Source of the DNA: CAZEQK01 sp964514395
Lineage (GTDB): Bacteria > Bacillota > Bacilli > Tepidibacillales > Tepidibacillaceae
Direction of reading: 5' to 3'
Assembly: GCA_964514395.1 (NCBI GenBank)
Contig: CAZEQK010000008.1
Location: 1 to 64,000, forward strand
Length of the DNA: 64,000 nucleotides
The stretch's first letter is position 1. Each line of letters starts with the position of its first letter. The translations under genes were made by a program, and so were the position numbers. Positions 26,071-35,589 of the stretch are shown here, piece after piece. The notes beneath the pieces are model-generated. The model saw only the letters and a list, made by a program, of their open reading frames with translations, did no database searches and was not told the origin of the DNA.

Positions 26071-26643
26071 TTGAGTAATACTAAGTTTGATTTTGATGGA
26101 AAAAAAGTGAATGAATTACCAATGGTAGATATTGCTTATCAAATACTAAAACAGTCAAAAAATAACTACCATTTTAATGATTTAGTGAATGAAATTGGGA
26201 ATATTAGAGGACTATCAGAGGAAGATATGATGGGTTACATTTCTCAGATTTTCACAGAATTGAATATAGACGGAAGATTTGTTCATCTTGGTCAAAATGA
26301 ATGGGGATTAAAACGTTGGTATCCTATTGACCAATCAGACCTCATACAGTATCTTCGTGATGAAGAGGAAGAAGAGGAAGAAGATGAAGAAGAAGATGAA
26401 GATTATGATAAGAGTTTAGATGATGTCGAAGAAAAAGACGATGACGAAGACGATGACGATGATGACGATGAAGAAGAAGAAGAAGAGGAAGAAGAAGAAG
26501 AGGAAGAAGAATATGTGGATGGAGAAATTTTCGAGGGCGAGATAGATGGGGACGCAACTCCTCTTGATGATGAACTTGATGAAGAAGTTGAAGATGAGGG
26601 AGAAGAAGAGGACGAAGAAGAAGAGGATGATTTAAAAGATTAA
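26071..26643 (+). CDS. rpoE: RNA polymerase delta subunit
   Basis: Gram-positive RNA polymerase subunit that raises promoter selectivity and recycling. The N-terminal HARE-HTH domain (about 1-85: LPMVDIAYQILKQ, LNIDGRFVHLGQNEWGLKRWYP) is followed by an extremely acidic disordered tail, nearly all Glu and Asp, from about 90 to the end; the DNA there is a GAA/GAC low-complexity tract (26358-26520). TTG at 26071 has AAAGGG at 8-10 nt; GTG at 26062 is too close to that site. Position before pyrG is conserved in Bacillales. Confidence 0.93.
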   Translation: MSNTKFDFDGKKVNELPMVDIAYQILKQSKNNYHFNDLVNEIGNIRGLSEEDMMGYISQIFTELNIDGRFVHLGQNEWGLKRWYPIDQSDLIQYLRDEEEEEEEDEEEDEDYDKSLDDVEEKDDDEDDDDDDDEEEEEEEEEEEEEEYVDGEIFEGEIDGDATPLDDELDEEVEDEGEEEDEEEEDDLKD

Positions 26644-26660
26644 ATATATTTAATTTAATC

Positions 26661-26697
26661 TTGACATATAATAAGCTTACTAGTAAACTACTCTATG
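26661..26697 (+). promoter_or_regulatory. pyrG promoter with GGGC transcription start
   Basis: TTGACA at 26661-26666, 17 nt, TAAACT at 26684-26689, then GGGC starting at 26697. A start on GGGC is the feature of the B. subtilis pyrG promoter that allows extra G addition when CTP is low. Confidence 0.7.
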
Positions 26698-26747
26698 GGC
26701 TTTAGTATTTTTAATACTTAAACAAGTGAATAATAAAAAGAAATGAA

Positions 26748-26797
26748 ACAAAAGTGCCCCTAAATATAGGGTTAGTGTCACTTTTGTTTTTTTATTT
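26748..26797 (+). terminator. pyrG attenuator terminator
   Basis: ACAAAAGTG / CACTTTTGT arms with an inner CCCTA/TAGGG stem and T7, 57 bp before pyrG. The left arm carries GCCCC, which extra G residues at the 5' end of the transcript could pair with to block termination. Confidence 0.75.
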
Positions 26798-26853
26798 TTA
26801 TTGGAAGAATAAAACCTTTTTAACCCTTACAATAGAAGAGGAGGAAATTCATA

Positions 26854-28482
26854 ATGACAAAATATGTTTTTGTTACAGGAGGAGTTGTGTCATCCTTAGG
26901 TAAAGGAATCACAGCTGCGTCACTAGGGAGATTATTAAAAAATAGAGGCTTAAAGGTCACCATTCAAAAATTCGATCCATATATAAATGTTGATCCAGGG
27001 ACGATGAGTCCGTATCAGCATGGTGAAGTTTTTGTAACAGACGATGGCGCAGAAACTGATTTAGATCTAGGTCATTATGAACGTTTTATCGATATTAATC
27101 TAACAAAAAACAATAATGTAACGACTGGAAAAATTTATTCAACCGTGATTACGAAAGAAAGAAGAGGAGATTATTTGGGCGGAACCGTTCAAGTTATCCC
27201 TCATATTACGAATGAAATAAAAGAAAGAATTTTTAGAGCAGCAAAAGAAACAACACCGGATGTTGTTATAACAGAAATCGGTGGTACTGTTGGGGATATT
27301 GAGAGCTTACCATTTTTAGAGGCTATAAGACAGTTGAAGAATGATGTGGGTAGAGAAAATATCATGTATATTCATGTCACATTAATACCTTTTTTAACAG
27401 CATCAGGAGAATTAAAAACAAAGCCAACCCAACACAGTGTAAAAGAATTGCGTAGTATTGGCATTCAACCAAATATGATTGTTTGTAGAACGGAGTATCC
27501 TTTATCGAGTGATATTAAGAATAAAATAGCGTTGTTTTGCGATATTGAGAAAGAAGCAGTTATTGAAGCATTGAATGCAGATACACTATATGATGTACCA
27601 CTTATGTTACAGGATCAAGGTCTAGATGAATACGTCGTAAAACATTTAAATCTAGAGGTCCCAAGGGCTGAGATGGCAGAATGGGCAGAATTAGTACGCA
27701 GCATTAAAAGCTTAAAGCATACGACGAATATAGCGATTGTTGGTAAATATGTTTCATTACATGATGCATACTTAAGTGTTGCCGAAGCTTTAAACCATGC
27801 AGGATTTAGTAATAATACGGAAATTGATATTACATGGGTAGATGCTGAAAAGCTGACTGAAAACAATCTGACCGAACTTTTAAAAGATGTAGATGGCATT
27901 TTAGTACCAGGTGGCTTTGGGGACAGAGGAATTGAAGGAAAAATTTTAGCAATTCAGTATGCACGGGAGAATAAAAAACCGTTTTTCGGTATATGTCTAG
28001 GCATGCAGACAGCAGTCATAGAGTTTGCAAGGAATGTAGCAAAATTTAAAGGTGCGAATAGCTCTGAATTTTATTTAAAAACTCCTTACCCAGTTATTGA
28101 TATACTTCCAGAACAAAAGGACATTGAAGATTTAGGTGGGACCATGCGTTTAGGTGTCTATCCTTGTAAACTTGAGGATGGAACAATTGCCAAGGATAGC
28201 TATAAAGAAGAACTAATATATGAACGTCATCGTCACCGTTATGAATTCAATAATGAGTATCGAGATACCTTGCAACAGGCTGGTCTAAAAATCACTGGAA
28301 CATCGCCTGATGAAAGACTAGTCGAAATTGTCGAGGTACCGAATCATCCATGGTTTGTTGGTACTCAATTCCATCCTGAATTTACATCAAGGCCAAATCG
28401 ACCACATCCGTTATTTAAAGGCTTTGTAGAGGCATCATTACAATTAAAATTAAAAAATGGAGATAAAGTAGAACAAGTATAG
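26854..28482 (+). CDS. pyrG: CTP synthase
   Basis: Aminates UTP to CTP with glutamine. 542 aa. The N-terminal synthetase domain begins KYVFVTGGVVSSLGKGITAASLG; the C-terminal class I glutamine amidotransferase domain has the catalytic Cys in FFGICLGMQ and the His/Glu pair in FHPEF. ATG follows GAGGAGG. Probably controlled by the CTP-sensitive attenuator just upstream. Followed by its own terminator. Confidence 0.98.
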   Translation: MTKYVFVTGGVVSSLGKGITAASLGRLLKNRGLKVTIQKFDPYINVDPGTMSPYQHGEVFVTDDGAETDLDLGHYERFIDINLTKNNNVTTGKIYSTVITKERRGDYLGGTVQVIPHITNEIKERIFRAAKETTPDVVITEIGGTVGDIESLPFLEAIRQLKNDVGRENIMYIHVTLIPFLTASGELKTKPTQHSVKELRSIGIQPNMIVCRTEYPLSSDIKNKIALFCDIEKEAVIEALNADTLYDVPLMLQDQGLDEYVVKHLNLEVPRAEMAEWAELVRSIKSLKHTTNIAIVGKYVSLHDAYLSVAEALNHAGFSNNTEIDITWVDAEKLTENNLTELLKDVDGILVPGGFGDRGIEGKILAIQYARENKKPFFGICLGMQTAVIEFARNVAKFKGANSSEFYLKTPYPVIDILPEQKDIEDLGGTMRLGVYPCKLEDGTIAKDSYKEELIYERHRHRYEFNNEYRDTLQQAGLKITGTSPDERLVEIVEVPNHPWFVGTQFHPEFTSRPNRPHPLFKGFVEASLQLKLKNGDKVEQV

Positions 28483-28490
28483 CCTAATAG

Positions 28491-28520
28491 AAAGGATGGG
28501 GAGAAATCCTCATCTTTTTT
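28491..28520 (+). terminator. Terminator of pyrG
   Basis: GATGGGGA / TCCTCATC with one G-U pair, loop GAAA, followed by T6. Confidence 0.8.
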
Positions 28521-28695
28521 ATATATCTTTAAATTAATTTGAACAAAAAACAAAAAAAAGAAGGAAAATTTAACCTTTTAATAGAAAGTAACTTTGTTAG
28601 CACTTCTTGGAATATACAATTATATATCATATTGTCTTTACAACTCTGATTTAGGCCTATAATTTTCCTTTAATACATTAAATGAGGTGAGTTTA

Positions 28696-29076
28696 ATGAA
28701 AGGTAAAAAAGTTTTAATCGTTGATGACCAATACGGGATAAGACTTTTATTGCTTGAAGTATTCTCGAAGGATGGATACCAAACATTTCAAGCGGCTAAT
28801 GGAAAAGATGCAATAAATATAGTACATGAAGAATCGCCGGACATTGTCTTACTAGACATGAAAATACCAGGTATGGATGGGTTAGAAATATTAAAGCATA
28901 TAAAAAAGATAAATGAAGATATTAAAGTTATCATGATGACTGCATATGGGGAACTAGACATGCTTGAAGAGGCGACATCTAATGGCGTATTAACTCATTT
29001 TACAAAACCATTTGATATTGATGAATTACGAACTGCTGTAAAAGAAGCATTGGGAGAAAGTGTTAATAAGAAATGA
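28696..29076 (+). CDS. spo0F: Sporulation phosphorelay response regulator Spo0F
   Basis: Single-domain receiver that takes phosphate from sporulation kinases and passes it to Spo0B. 126 aa from ATG 28696 (GAGGTGA at 28683-28689); a GTG at 28687 lies in the ribosome site. The acid pocket is Asp10-Asp11, the phosphorylated residue Asp54 (VLLDMK), with the conserved Thr and Lys in MMTAYG and HFTKPF. No output domain. Upstream, AGGAAAATT followed about 13-15 nt later by GAAAG vaguely resembles a sigma H promoter, as expected for this gene. Position pyrG-spo0F-fba is conserved. Confidence 0.95.
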   Translation: MKGKKVLIVDDQYGIRLLLLEVFSKDGYQTFQAANGKDAINIVHEESPDIVLLDMKIPGMDGLEILKHIKKINEDIKVIMMTAYGELDMLEEATSNGVLTHFTKPFDIDELRTAVKEALGESVNKK

Positions 29077-29197
29077 AATAGATGAAAAAAACAGTTTAAT
29101 TTGATATAATGGTACATTGATAGTGTAGATTGTCGCAACTATCATTACTATTTATTCGAGTAAATTACATAGTTGTTATACTGAAAGGAGAATAAAA

Positions 29198-30052
29198 ATG
29201 GCTTTAGTACCAATGACAGAAATGTTAAAAAAAGCAAAACAAGGTAAATATGCTGTAGGACAATTTAACATGAATAATCTAGAGTTTACACAAGCGATAA
29301 TTGAGGCTTCTGCTGAGGAGAAATCTCCAGTTATTCTTGGTGTTAGTGAAGGCGCTATGAGATATATGGGTTTAGAGTATACAGTAGCAATGGCTAAGGC
29401 AGCAGCTGAAAAATATGATATTCCAATTGCTTTACATTTAGATCATGGTAGTTCATTTGAAGTGGCTATGAAGGTGATTAGGGCAGGTTTTTCATCTGTC
29501 ATGTTTGATGGTTCTCATCATCCATTTGAAAAGAATATAGAAATTACAAATAAAGTTATTGATGTGGCCCATGCAATGGGAATATCCGTTGAAGGTGAAT
29601 TGGGAACAATTGGTGGTACTGAGGATGATCTTAGTGTAGATGAGGCAGACGCAAAGCTAACAAAACCTGAAGAAGCGATTGAGTTTTATAATGCGACCAA
29701 TGTAGATGCTTTAGCTATTGCTGTTGGTAGTGCCCATGGAATGTATAAAGGGGAGCCAAAAATTCATTTTGATATTATCGAAGCAGTTAGCAAAAAGATA
29801 GATATTCCAGTAGTATTACATGGTGGTTCAGGTATACCAGATGAAACGATAAGAAAAGCAATTAGTCTTGGAATTGGAAAAATTAACGTAAATACAGAAA
29901 ACCAAGTAGAATTTACCAAAAAAATAAGAGAAATACTTAATAATGATGCCAAAGTCTATGATCCAAGAAAATATCTTGGTCCAGGACGTGAAGCAATAAA
30001 AGAGGTTGTTCGTAATAAGATTCGTTTATTTGGTAGTAACGGAAAAGCATAA
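29198..30052 (+). CDS. fbaA: Class II fructose-bisphosphate aldolase
   Basis: Zn-dependent aldolase of glycolysis and gluconeogenesis. 284 aa. Zinc-site motifs: LHLDHGSSFE, SVEGELGTIGG, GSAHGMYKG and VLHGGSGIP. ATG follows GAAAGGAG. Followed after 21 bp by the transaldolase-like fsa gene, with which it is probably cotranscribed. A 7-bp hairpin (TGATAGT/ACTATCA, near 29118-29144) lies in its upstream region. Confidence 0.97.
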   Translation: MALVPMTEMLKKAKQGKYAVGQFNMNNLEFTQAIIEASAEEKSPVILGVSEGAMRYMGLEYTVAMAKAAAEKYDIPIALHLDHGSSFEVAMKVIRAGFSSVMFDGSHHPFEKNIEITNKVIDVAHAMGISVEGELGTIGGTEDDLSVDEADAKLTKPEEAIEFYNATNVDALAIAVGSAHGMYKGEPKIHFDIIEAVSKKIDIPVVLHGGSGIPDETIRKAISLGIGKINVNTENQVEFTKKIREILNNDAKVYDPRKYLGPGREAIKEVVRNKIRLFGSNGKA

Positions 30053-30073
30053 ATAGCAAAAGGAGGCTAATAT

Positions 30074-30718
30074 ATGAAGCTGTTTATTGATACAGCGAAT
30101 GTAGAAGAAATTCGTGAAGCAAGTAAATGGGGAATATTAGCTGGTGTAACGACAAACCCTTCTTTAATAGCCAAAGAGGGCCGTGATATCGTAGATGTGA
30201 TAAAAGAAATTACTGATATTGTAGATGGACCAATAAGTGCTGAAGTAATTGGTTTAAAAGCAGAGGAAATGGTTAAAGAGGGAGAATATTACGCTGGTCT
30301 TTCAAAAAATATTGTCGTAAAAATACCAATGACACAAGAAGGATTAATAGCTGTCTCTAAATTAAATAAAAAAAAGATAAAAACAAATGTTACCTTAGTC
30401 TTTTCAGCAAATCAAGCTTTATTGGCAGCAAGAGCTGGAGCGACATATGTATCTCCGTTTGTTGGTAGATTGGATGATATCGGATTTGATGGGATAACCT
30501 TGATTAAGGATATCAAAGAGATTTTTATCAAACATCAGATTGAGACAGAAACTATTGCGGCAAGTATCAGACATCCAATGCATGTTATAGAGGCTGCGAA
30601 AGCGAACTCAGATATCGCTACGATTCCATTTAAGATATTGGAACAAATGGCAAAGCATCCACTTACTGACATCGGCATTGACAAATTTTTAGCAGACTGG
30701 GAAAAAAACCAAGCTTAA
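30074..30718 (+). CDS. fsa: Fructose-6-phosphate aldolase / transaldolase-like protein
   Basis: Small transaldolase family TIM barrel (YwjH/MipB type), 214 aa. The Schiff-base lysine is Lys83 in VVKIPMT; other motifs are LFIDTAN at the start, TTNPSL and YVSPFVGRLDDIG. Small members act as transaldolases or fructose-6-phosphate aldolases; sequence alone does not decide. Ribosome site AAAGGAGG. Linked to fbaA. Confidence 0.93.
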   Translation: MKLFIDTANVEEIREASKWGILAGVTTNPSLIAKEGRDIVDVIKEITDIVDGPISAEVIGLKAEEMVKEGEYYAGLSKNIVVKIPMTQEGLIAVSKLNKKKIKTNVTLVFSANQALLAARAGATYVSPFVGRLDDIGFDGITLIKDIKEIFIKHQIETETIAASIRHPMHVIEAAKANSDIATIPFKILEQMAKHPLTDIGIDKFLADWEKNQA

Positions 30719-30720
30719 AA

Positions 30721-30753
30721 TAAAAGCACTTTCCTCTGGAGGGTGCTTTTTTA
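30721..30753 (+). terminator. Terminator of fbaA-fsa
   Basis: AAAGCAC..TCC / GGA..GTGCTTT hairpin followed by T6. Confidence 0.82.
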
Positions 30754-30839
30754 AAGCTGAAATGATAAAAATAGTTTATAATAATATTTTAGGTAATATA
30801 TTTACTAAGGTATACTGTTAGATATGAGGAGGATTTATT

Positions 30840-32102
30840 TTGGAAAAATTAATGATACGGGGCGGAGAACGGTTATCTGGTACAGTTACAATAAGCGGAG
30901 CAAAAAATAGTGCTGTTGCTCTCATACCAGCAGCAATATTAGCTGATTCAAAAGTATACTTAGAAAATCTTCCAGACATAAAAGATGTGCACATACTGAT
31001 TGATATCCTTGAAGAGTTAGGTGCGAAAATTGAATATAATAATGGTACAATGATTGTGGATCCAACAAATATGGAACTAAAACCAATGCTTCATGGGAAA
31101 ATCAATGAATTAAGAGCGTCCTATTATTTAATGGGGGCTTTGTTAGGGAAATTTGGAGAAGCACATATCGGTCTTCCAGGTGGTTGTAACCTTGGGCCCC
31201 GTCCTATAGATCAACATATTAAAGGATTTGAAAAGTTAGGTGCAAACGTTAAAAATGATTTAGGAGCACTACATGTTAAAGCCGATGAATTAGTTGGTAA
31301 CAAAATCTTTTTAGATGTGGTTAGTGTAGGAGCGACAATCAATATCATGTTAGCAGCTGCGAGGGCAAAAGGTCAAACCATTATAGAAAATGCTGCTAAA
31401 GAACCTGAAATAATTGATGTCGCAACGCTATTAAATTCAATGGGAATTAAAATTACTGGAGTTGGTACCGATATAATAAAAATACAAGGTAAATCAGAAT
31501 TGAGTGGCTGTAGACATTCCATTATTCCTGATCGAATTGAAGCAGGAACCTATATGATTATTGCTGCTGCCTCTGAAGGTGATATTACTGTTGATAATGT
31601 TATTCCAAAGCATCTTGAGTCACTCACTGCAAAGCTAAAGGAAATGGGTGCAATTGTTGCGGAAAAAGATGATGCAATTAGAGTAGTGGGTCAATCCTTT
31701 TATAAGCCAGTCGATGTAAAAACACTAACCTATCCTGGATTTCCTACCGACTTACAGCAGCCCTTTAGTGTAATTATGACGAAGGCAAAGGGGACAAGTA
31801 TGGTTACTGAAAATATTTTTTCTTCAAGATTTCGTCATTTAGATGAATTAAGAAGAATGGGAGCAAATGTCAAGTTAGAAGGGCGAAGCGCCATATTTGA
31901 GGGCCCAGTTACGCTTCAAGCTGCAAATGTGAAAGTTACTGACTTAAGAGCAGGTGCTGCCTTAATTACTGCTGCACTTACCGCTAATGGTATTACAGAA
32001 ATTAGTGATATATATCATGTGGATAGGGGTTATGAAAATATTGTGAACAAACTATCTGACTTAGGAGCAAATATTTGGAGAGTTATTGAGGAGGAGAATT
32101 AA
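30840..32102 (+). CDS. murA: UDP-N-acetylglucosamine 1-carboxyvinyltransferase
   Basis: First committed step of peptidoglycan synthesis, adding enolpyruvate from PEP to UDP-GlcNAc; the fosfomycin target. 420 aa. Catalytic Cys116 is intact in LPGGCNLGPRP, so fosfomycin sensitivity is expected; Lys22/Asn23 (GAKNSA) are present. TTG start with GAGGAGG upstream. The position by fsa and rho matches the second Bacillus paralogue (murAB/murZ). A membrane-protein gene begins directly after the stop. Confidence 0.96.
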   Translation: MEKLMIRGGERLSGTVTISGAKNSAVALIPAAILADSKVYLENLPDIKDVHILIDILEELGAKIEYNNGTMIVDPTNMELKPMLHGKINELRASYYLMGALLGKFGEAHIGLPGGCNLGPRPIDQHIKGFEKLGANVKNDLGALHVKADELVGNKIFLDVVSVGATINIMLAAARAKGQTIIENAAKEPEIIDVATLLNSMGIKITGVGTDIIKIQGKSELSGCRHSIIPDRIEAGTYMIIAAASEGDITVDNVIPKHLESLTAKLKEMGAIVAEKDDAIRVVGQSFYKPVDVKTLTYPGFPTDLQQPFSVIMTKAKGTSMVTENIFSSRFRHLDELRRMGANVKLEGRSAIFEGPVTLQAANVKVTDLRAGAALITAALTANGITEISDIYHVDRGYENIVNKLSDLGANIWRVIEEEN

Positions 32103-32747
32103 TTGACTTGGTTTATACCGTTACTTGCAACAATCATTAGCTTTGGTTTGTTTTACCTTTTATTGAAGCAATATGTGTCAAAAAGAAAGATTCATCACTT
32201 ATTATATAGTATTTCTTTATTTTTATTTACACTTGCAACATTTATTGAATTTTTTGCCGATGTATATGGTTTAAATACTACTATATACAAGATCTATTAT
32301 TTTTCTGCTATTACACTTGTTGCTATTATGTCTTCTGGAACCGCCTATCTAATCAGTAAAGATAGAAAATGGTTCTCTCACTTATTCTTACTGTATGTTA
32401 CCGTGTTATCTCTTTGGCTTTTATATTTAATCATTCCAGCAGATCTTGTGATGGATGTAACCAATAAAGGGATCGCTATTGGTGGAGAAGGGATGCCAGA
32501 TTACATCAGAAAATTTAGTTTTCCTTTATCTGGTGTTGGGGGCATTTTACTCATCATAGGATCATTATATTCTTACATGAAAACAAAGTACAAAGGTAAC
32601 TTATATATAGCAGCTGGGGCAATCGTGATGGCTTCTGCTGGAAGACTAGCTACAATCGGATTAACCTCCTTCTTATCACTTAGTGAGTTAATTGGGATAG
32701 CGTTACTGTATTATGGTGTAACGATTCACCCAGAATCAAAAAAATAG
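32103..32747 (+). CDS. Seven-helix membrane protein of unknown function
   Basis: 214 aa with seven predicted membrane helices (about 3-20, 33-52, 62-85, 90-113, 140-160, 168-186, 190-208) and almost no soluble part. I do not recognise the family; the layout resembles seven-TM sensor modules found in front of some histidine kinases, but no kinase domain follows. TTG start immediately after the murA TAA, with GAGGAG inside the end of murA, implies coupled translation and perhaps a cell-envelope role. Confidence 0.7.
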   Translation: MTWFIPLLATIISFGLFYLLLKQYVSKRKIHHLLYSISLFLFTLATFIEFFADVYGLNTTIYKIYYFSAITLVAIMSSGTAYLISKDRKWFSHLFLLYVTVLSLWLLYLIIPADLVMDVTNKGIAIGGEGMPDYIRKFSFPLSGVGGILLIIGSLYSYMKTKYKGNLYIAAGAIVMASAGRLATIGLTSFLSLSELIGIALLYYGVTIHPESKK

Positions 32748-32866
32748 GTAGTTTCCCATTTTTGTGTGTATAAAATAGATATAATATATTTTTATCTCTA
32801 TCATAAGATAGCATTAGCAAATGAAGTTCATTTGAAAGTTCTTTCTAAAATTAGGGGGGGAGTAAT

Positions 32867-33832
32867 ATGGAAAGAAGCTTGACTCTAGAGTTAGTTCGGG
32901 TAACAGAAGCCGCAGCCTTAGCTGCCGCTAAATGGATGGGAAAGGGTCTGAAAATGGAGGTAGATGAAGCTGGAACTACAGCTATGCGAAGAGTTTTCGA
33001 TACCATTCCAATGCAGGGTACTGTAGTGATTGGTGAAGGAGAAATGGATGAGGCCCCAATGCTTTATATTGGTGAAAAATTAGGTACTGGATATGGACCA
33101 GAGGTGGATGTTGCTGTGGACCCTATTGAAGGTACAAACATTGTTGCAAAAGGATTATGGAATGCAATTGCAGTAGTGGCTATCGCAGATAAAGGTAACT
33201 TATTACATGCTCCTGATATGTATATGAAAAAAATAGCCGTCGGGCCAAAGGCAGCAGGAAAGATAGATATTAATCTTTCGGTAAAAGAAAATCTTGAAAG
33301 AGTCGCAAAAGCGTTAAATAAAGATATGAGTGAGGTAACTGTTGTCGTTTTAGATAGAAAAAGACATGAGAAATTAATTAAAGAAGTACGTGAAGCAGGC
33401 GCAAGAATTACATTAATCTCTGATGGGGATGTAGCTGCAGCAATCAATACTGGTTTTGAAGATACTGGTGTCGATATTTTATTAGGTTCAGGTGGTGCTC
33501 CAGAGGGTGTACTAGCTGCAGTAGCCTTAAAATGCTTAGGAGGCGAAATTCAGGGTCAGCTTTTGCCACAAAACGATGTAGAGAAGGAACGTTGTGTCAT
33601 AATGGGGATTAATCCTAATCAAATTCTGAAAATGGATGACTTAGTTAAGGGTGATGACGCTATATTCGCAGCAACTGGAGTAACAGATGGGGAATTTTTA
33701 AAAGGAATACGCTTTCATGGAACCACAGCTACTACTCAATCCATTGTAATGAGAGCAAAAACAGGAACGATTAGAGTAATAGATGGTACCCATCGACTTG
33801 AAAAAAAACCGAATTTTGTAATGAAGAACTAA
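32867..33832 (+). CDS. glpX: Class II fructose-1,6-bisphosphatase
   Basis: Gluconeogenic phosphatase, 321 aa. Metal and substrate motifs GEGEMDEAPML, DPIEGTN and LGSGGAPEGVLAA are present; the catalytic metal site Asp/Glu pair lies in VAVDPIEGT. ATG follows GGGGGGAG. Sits between the murA unit and rho as in Bacillales. Together with fbaA and fsa it makes this a sugar-phosphate gene neighbourhood. Confidence 0.96.
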   Translation: MERSLTLELVRVTEAAALAAAKWMGKGLKMEVDEAGTTAMRRVFDTIPMQGTVVIGEGEMDEAPMLYIGEKLGTGYGPEVDVAVDPIEGTNIVAKGLWNAIAVVAIADKGNLLHAPDMYMKKIAVGPKAAGKIDINLSVKENLERVAKALNKDMSEVTVVVLDRKRHEKLIKEVREAGARITLISDGDVAAAINTGFEDTGVDILLGSGGAPEGVLAAVALKCLGGEIQGQLLPQNDVEKERCVIMGINPNQILKMDDLVKGDDAIFAATGVTDGEFLKGIRFHGTTATTQSIVMRAKTGTIRVIDGTHRLEKKPNFVMKN

Positions 33833-33928
33833 AACTTTTTTTGTTTATCAACCTGTTATTTGTATAAATCCAATGCAATAAGTCTAAAATGACTTAATAT
33901 TAATTTAAATAAAGTGGGTGTCAATGTA

Positions 33929-35185
33929 ATGGATGATCTGAATATTGCAGCTTTAGAATCCAAAAAATTAACTGAATTGTATCAGTTAGCTAAAGAATTA
34001 GAAATACCTTATTATGGTAAGTTGAAGAAAAAAGAACTTATTTTCTCTATCTTAAAAGCACATACGGAAAAAGATGGTTTAATGTTTTTAGAGGGCGTGT
34101 TAGATATCCTTCCAGAAGGGTATGGTTTTCTTAGACCAATCAATTATCTACCTAGTGATGAAGACATTTATATATCACAATCACAAATTAGAAGATTTGA
34201 TCTTAGAACAGGTGATTTAGTTTCAGGGAAGGCAAGGCCCCCAAAGGAAAACGAACGATATTTTGGATTACTTCATGTAGAAGCAGTAAATGGACAAGAC
34301 CCAGAATTAGCAGCAGAAAGATTGCATTTCCCAGCATTAACTCCAATATTTCCTCAAGAAAAGCTAGTATTAGAAACCTCACCGTCAAAGCTTTCTACAA
34401 GGATTATGGACATGTTGTCTCCAGTTGGTTTAGGTCAACGTGGATTAATAGTAGCCCCTCCAAAAGCAGGTAAAACATTACTCCTTAAAGAAATTGCGAA
34501 TTCAATCAGTATTAATTATCCTGAAATTGAATTAATGGTATTATTAATTGATGAAAGACCTGAAGAAGTAACGGACATGCAAAGGTCAGTTAAAGGTGAG
34601 GTCATTAGTTCTACATTTGATGAATTACCAGAAAACCATATAAAAGTTGCTGAATTGGTATTAGAACGTGCCCAAAGGTTAGTTGAAGCAAAGAAAGATG
34701 TAGTCGTTTTATTAGATAGTATAACTAGATTAGCCAGAGCTTATAATTTAGTCATTCCACCTAGTGGAAGGACATTATCGGGTGGTATAGATCCAGCAGC
34801 ATTTCATCGTCCGAAACGTTTTTTTGGAGCAGCAAGAAATATAGAAGAGGGTGGAAGTATCACCATCTTAGCTACCACATTAGTAGAAACAGGCTCACGA
34901 ATGGATGATGTGATCTATGAAGAATTTAAAGGAACAGGAAATATGGAGCTACATTTAGACCGAAGATTAGCAGAACGACGAGTCTTCCCTGCTATTGATA
35001 TCAAGAGATCTGGTACTAGACGTGAAGAGCTTTTATTAGCAAAAGACGAAATTGATAAAGTATGGGCATTGAGAAAAATAATATCTGATCAAAATGATTT
35101 TACAGATTTCTTTTTTAGGCGTCTTAAAGAAACAAAAACAAATAAGGAATTTTTGGGACAATTAGATAAACAAATGCGAAGATAA
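33929..35185 (+). CDS. rho: Transcription termination factor Rho
   Basis: Hexameric RNA-dependent ATPase. From ATG 33929 the protein is 418 aa and begins like Bacillus Rho (MDDLNIAALESKKLTELYQLA); a GTG 15 nt upstream is in frame but lies in the weak GTGGGTG ribosome site. Order: N-terminal helical domain, cold-shock-like RNA-binding domain (about 50-115), ATPase with Walker A APPKAGKT and Walker B VVLLDSITR. No long insertion. rpmE follows. Confidence 0.97.
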   Translation: MDDLNIAALESKKLTELYQLAKELEIPYYGKLKKKELIFSILKAHTEKDGLMFLEGVLDILPEGYGFLRPINYLPSDEDIYISQSQIRRFDLRTGDLVSGKARPPKENERYFGLLHVEAVNGQDPELAAERLHFPALTPIFPQEKLVLETSPSKLSTRIMDMLSPVGLGQRGLIVAPPKAGKTLLLKEIANSISINYPEIELMVLLIDERPEEVTDMQRSVKGEVISSTFDELPENHIKVAELVLERAQRLVEAKKDVVVLLDSITRLARAYNLVIPPSGRTLSGGIDPAAFHRPKRFFGAARNIEEGGSITILATTLVETGSRMDDVIYEEFKGTGNMELHLDRRLAERRVFPAIDIKRSGTRREELLLAKDEIDKVWALRKIISDQNDFTDFFFRRLKETKTNKEFLGQLDKQMRR

Positions 35186-35313
35186 GGTAAATAATTACTG
35201 CTTCTAGAAAAACAATGATTGAAAGTAGATAAATAAACGTGCTATAATACAATTTGTATTTGTGAATAAAACTCTGTTTCAGGATAGATTCAGGGCGGAA
35301 AGAGGTGAACACT

Positions 35314-35511
35314 ATGAAATCTGATATTCATCCAGATTACAAAATAACTACTGTTACATGTGCATGTGGGAATACTTTTGAAACTGGTTCTGTAAAAGAA
35401 AATCTACGCGTAGAAATTTGTTCAGAATGCCATCCATTTTTTACTGGTAAACAAAAATTCATGGATGCGGGCGGCCGTGTAGATAAATTTAAAAAGAAAT
35501 ATAACAGGTAA
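35314..35511 (+). CDS. rpmE: Ribosomal protein L31 (zinc type)
   Basis: 65 aa from ATG 35314 with AGAGGTGA upstream. Four cysteines in the zinc-ribbon pattern (CACG and CSECHP) mark the C+ form, which serves as a zinc store and is replaced by C- paralogues in zinc starvation. Conserved position after rho. Confidence 0.96.
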   Translation: MKSDIHPDYKITTVTCACGNTFETGSVKENLRVEICSECHPFFTGKQKFMDAGGRVDKFKKKYNR

Positions 35512-35517
35512 TAATAA

Positions 35518-35551
35518 AAAAAAGGCAAGCAAACACGCTTGCCTTTTTTCT
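35518..35551 (+). terminator. Terminator after rpmE
   Basis: AAAAGGCAAGC / GCTTGCCTTTT, loop AAACAC, then T run. Confidence 0.88.
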
Positions 35552-35589
35552 CTGTTTACATAATTTATTATAGGGAGGGAGAAGTTGGG

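Noticed and set aside
26342..26557. Antisense reading frame rich in Leu/His/Arg under rpoE
   Set aside because: It is the complement of the GAA/GAC acidic tail of rpoE; composition is an artefact.
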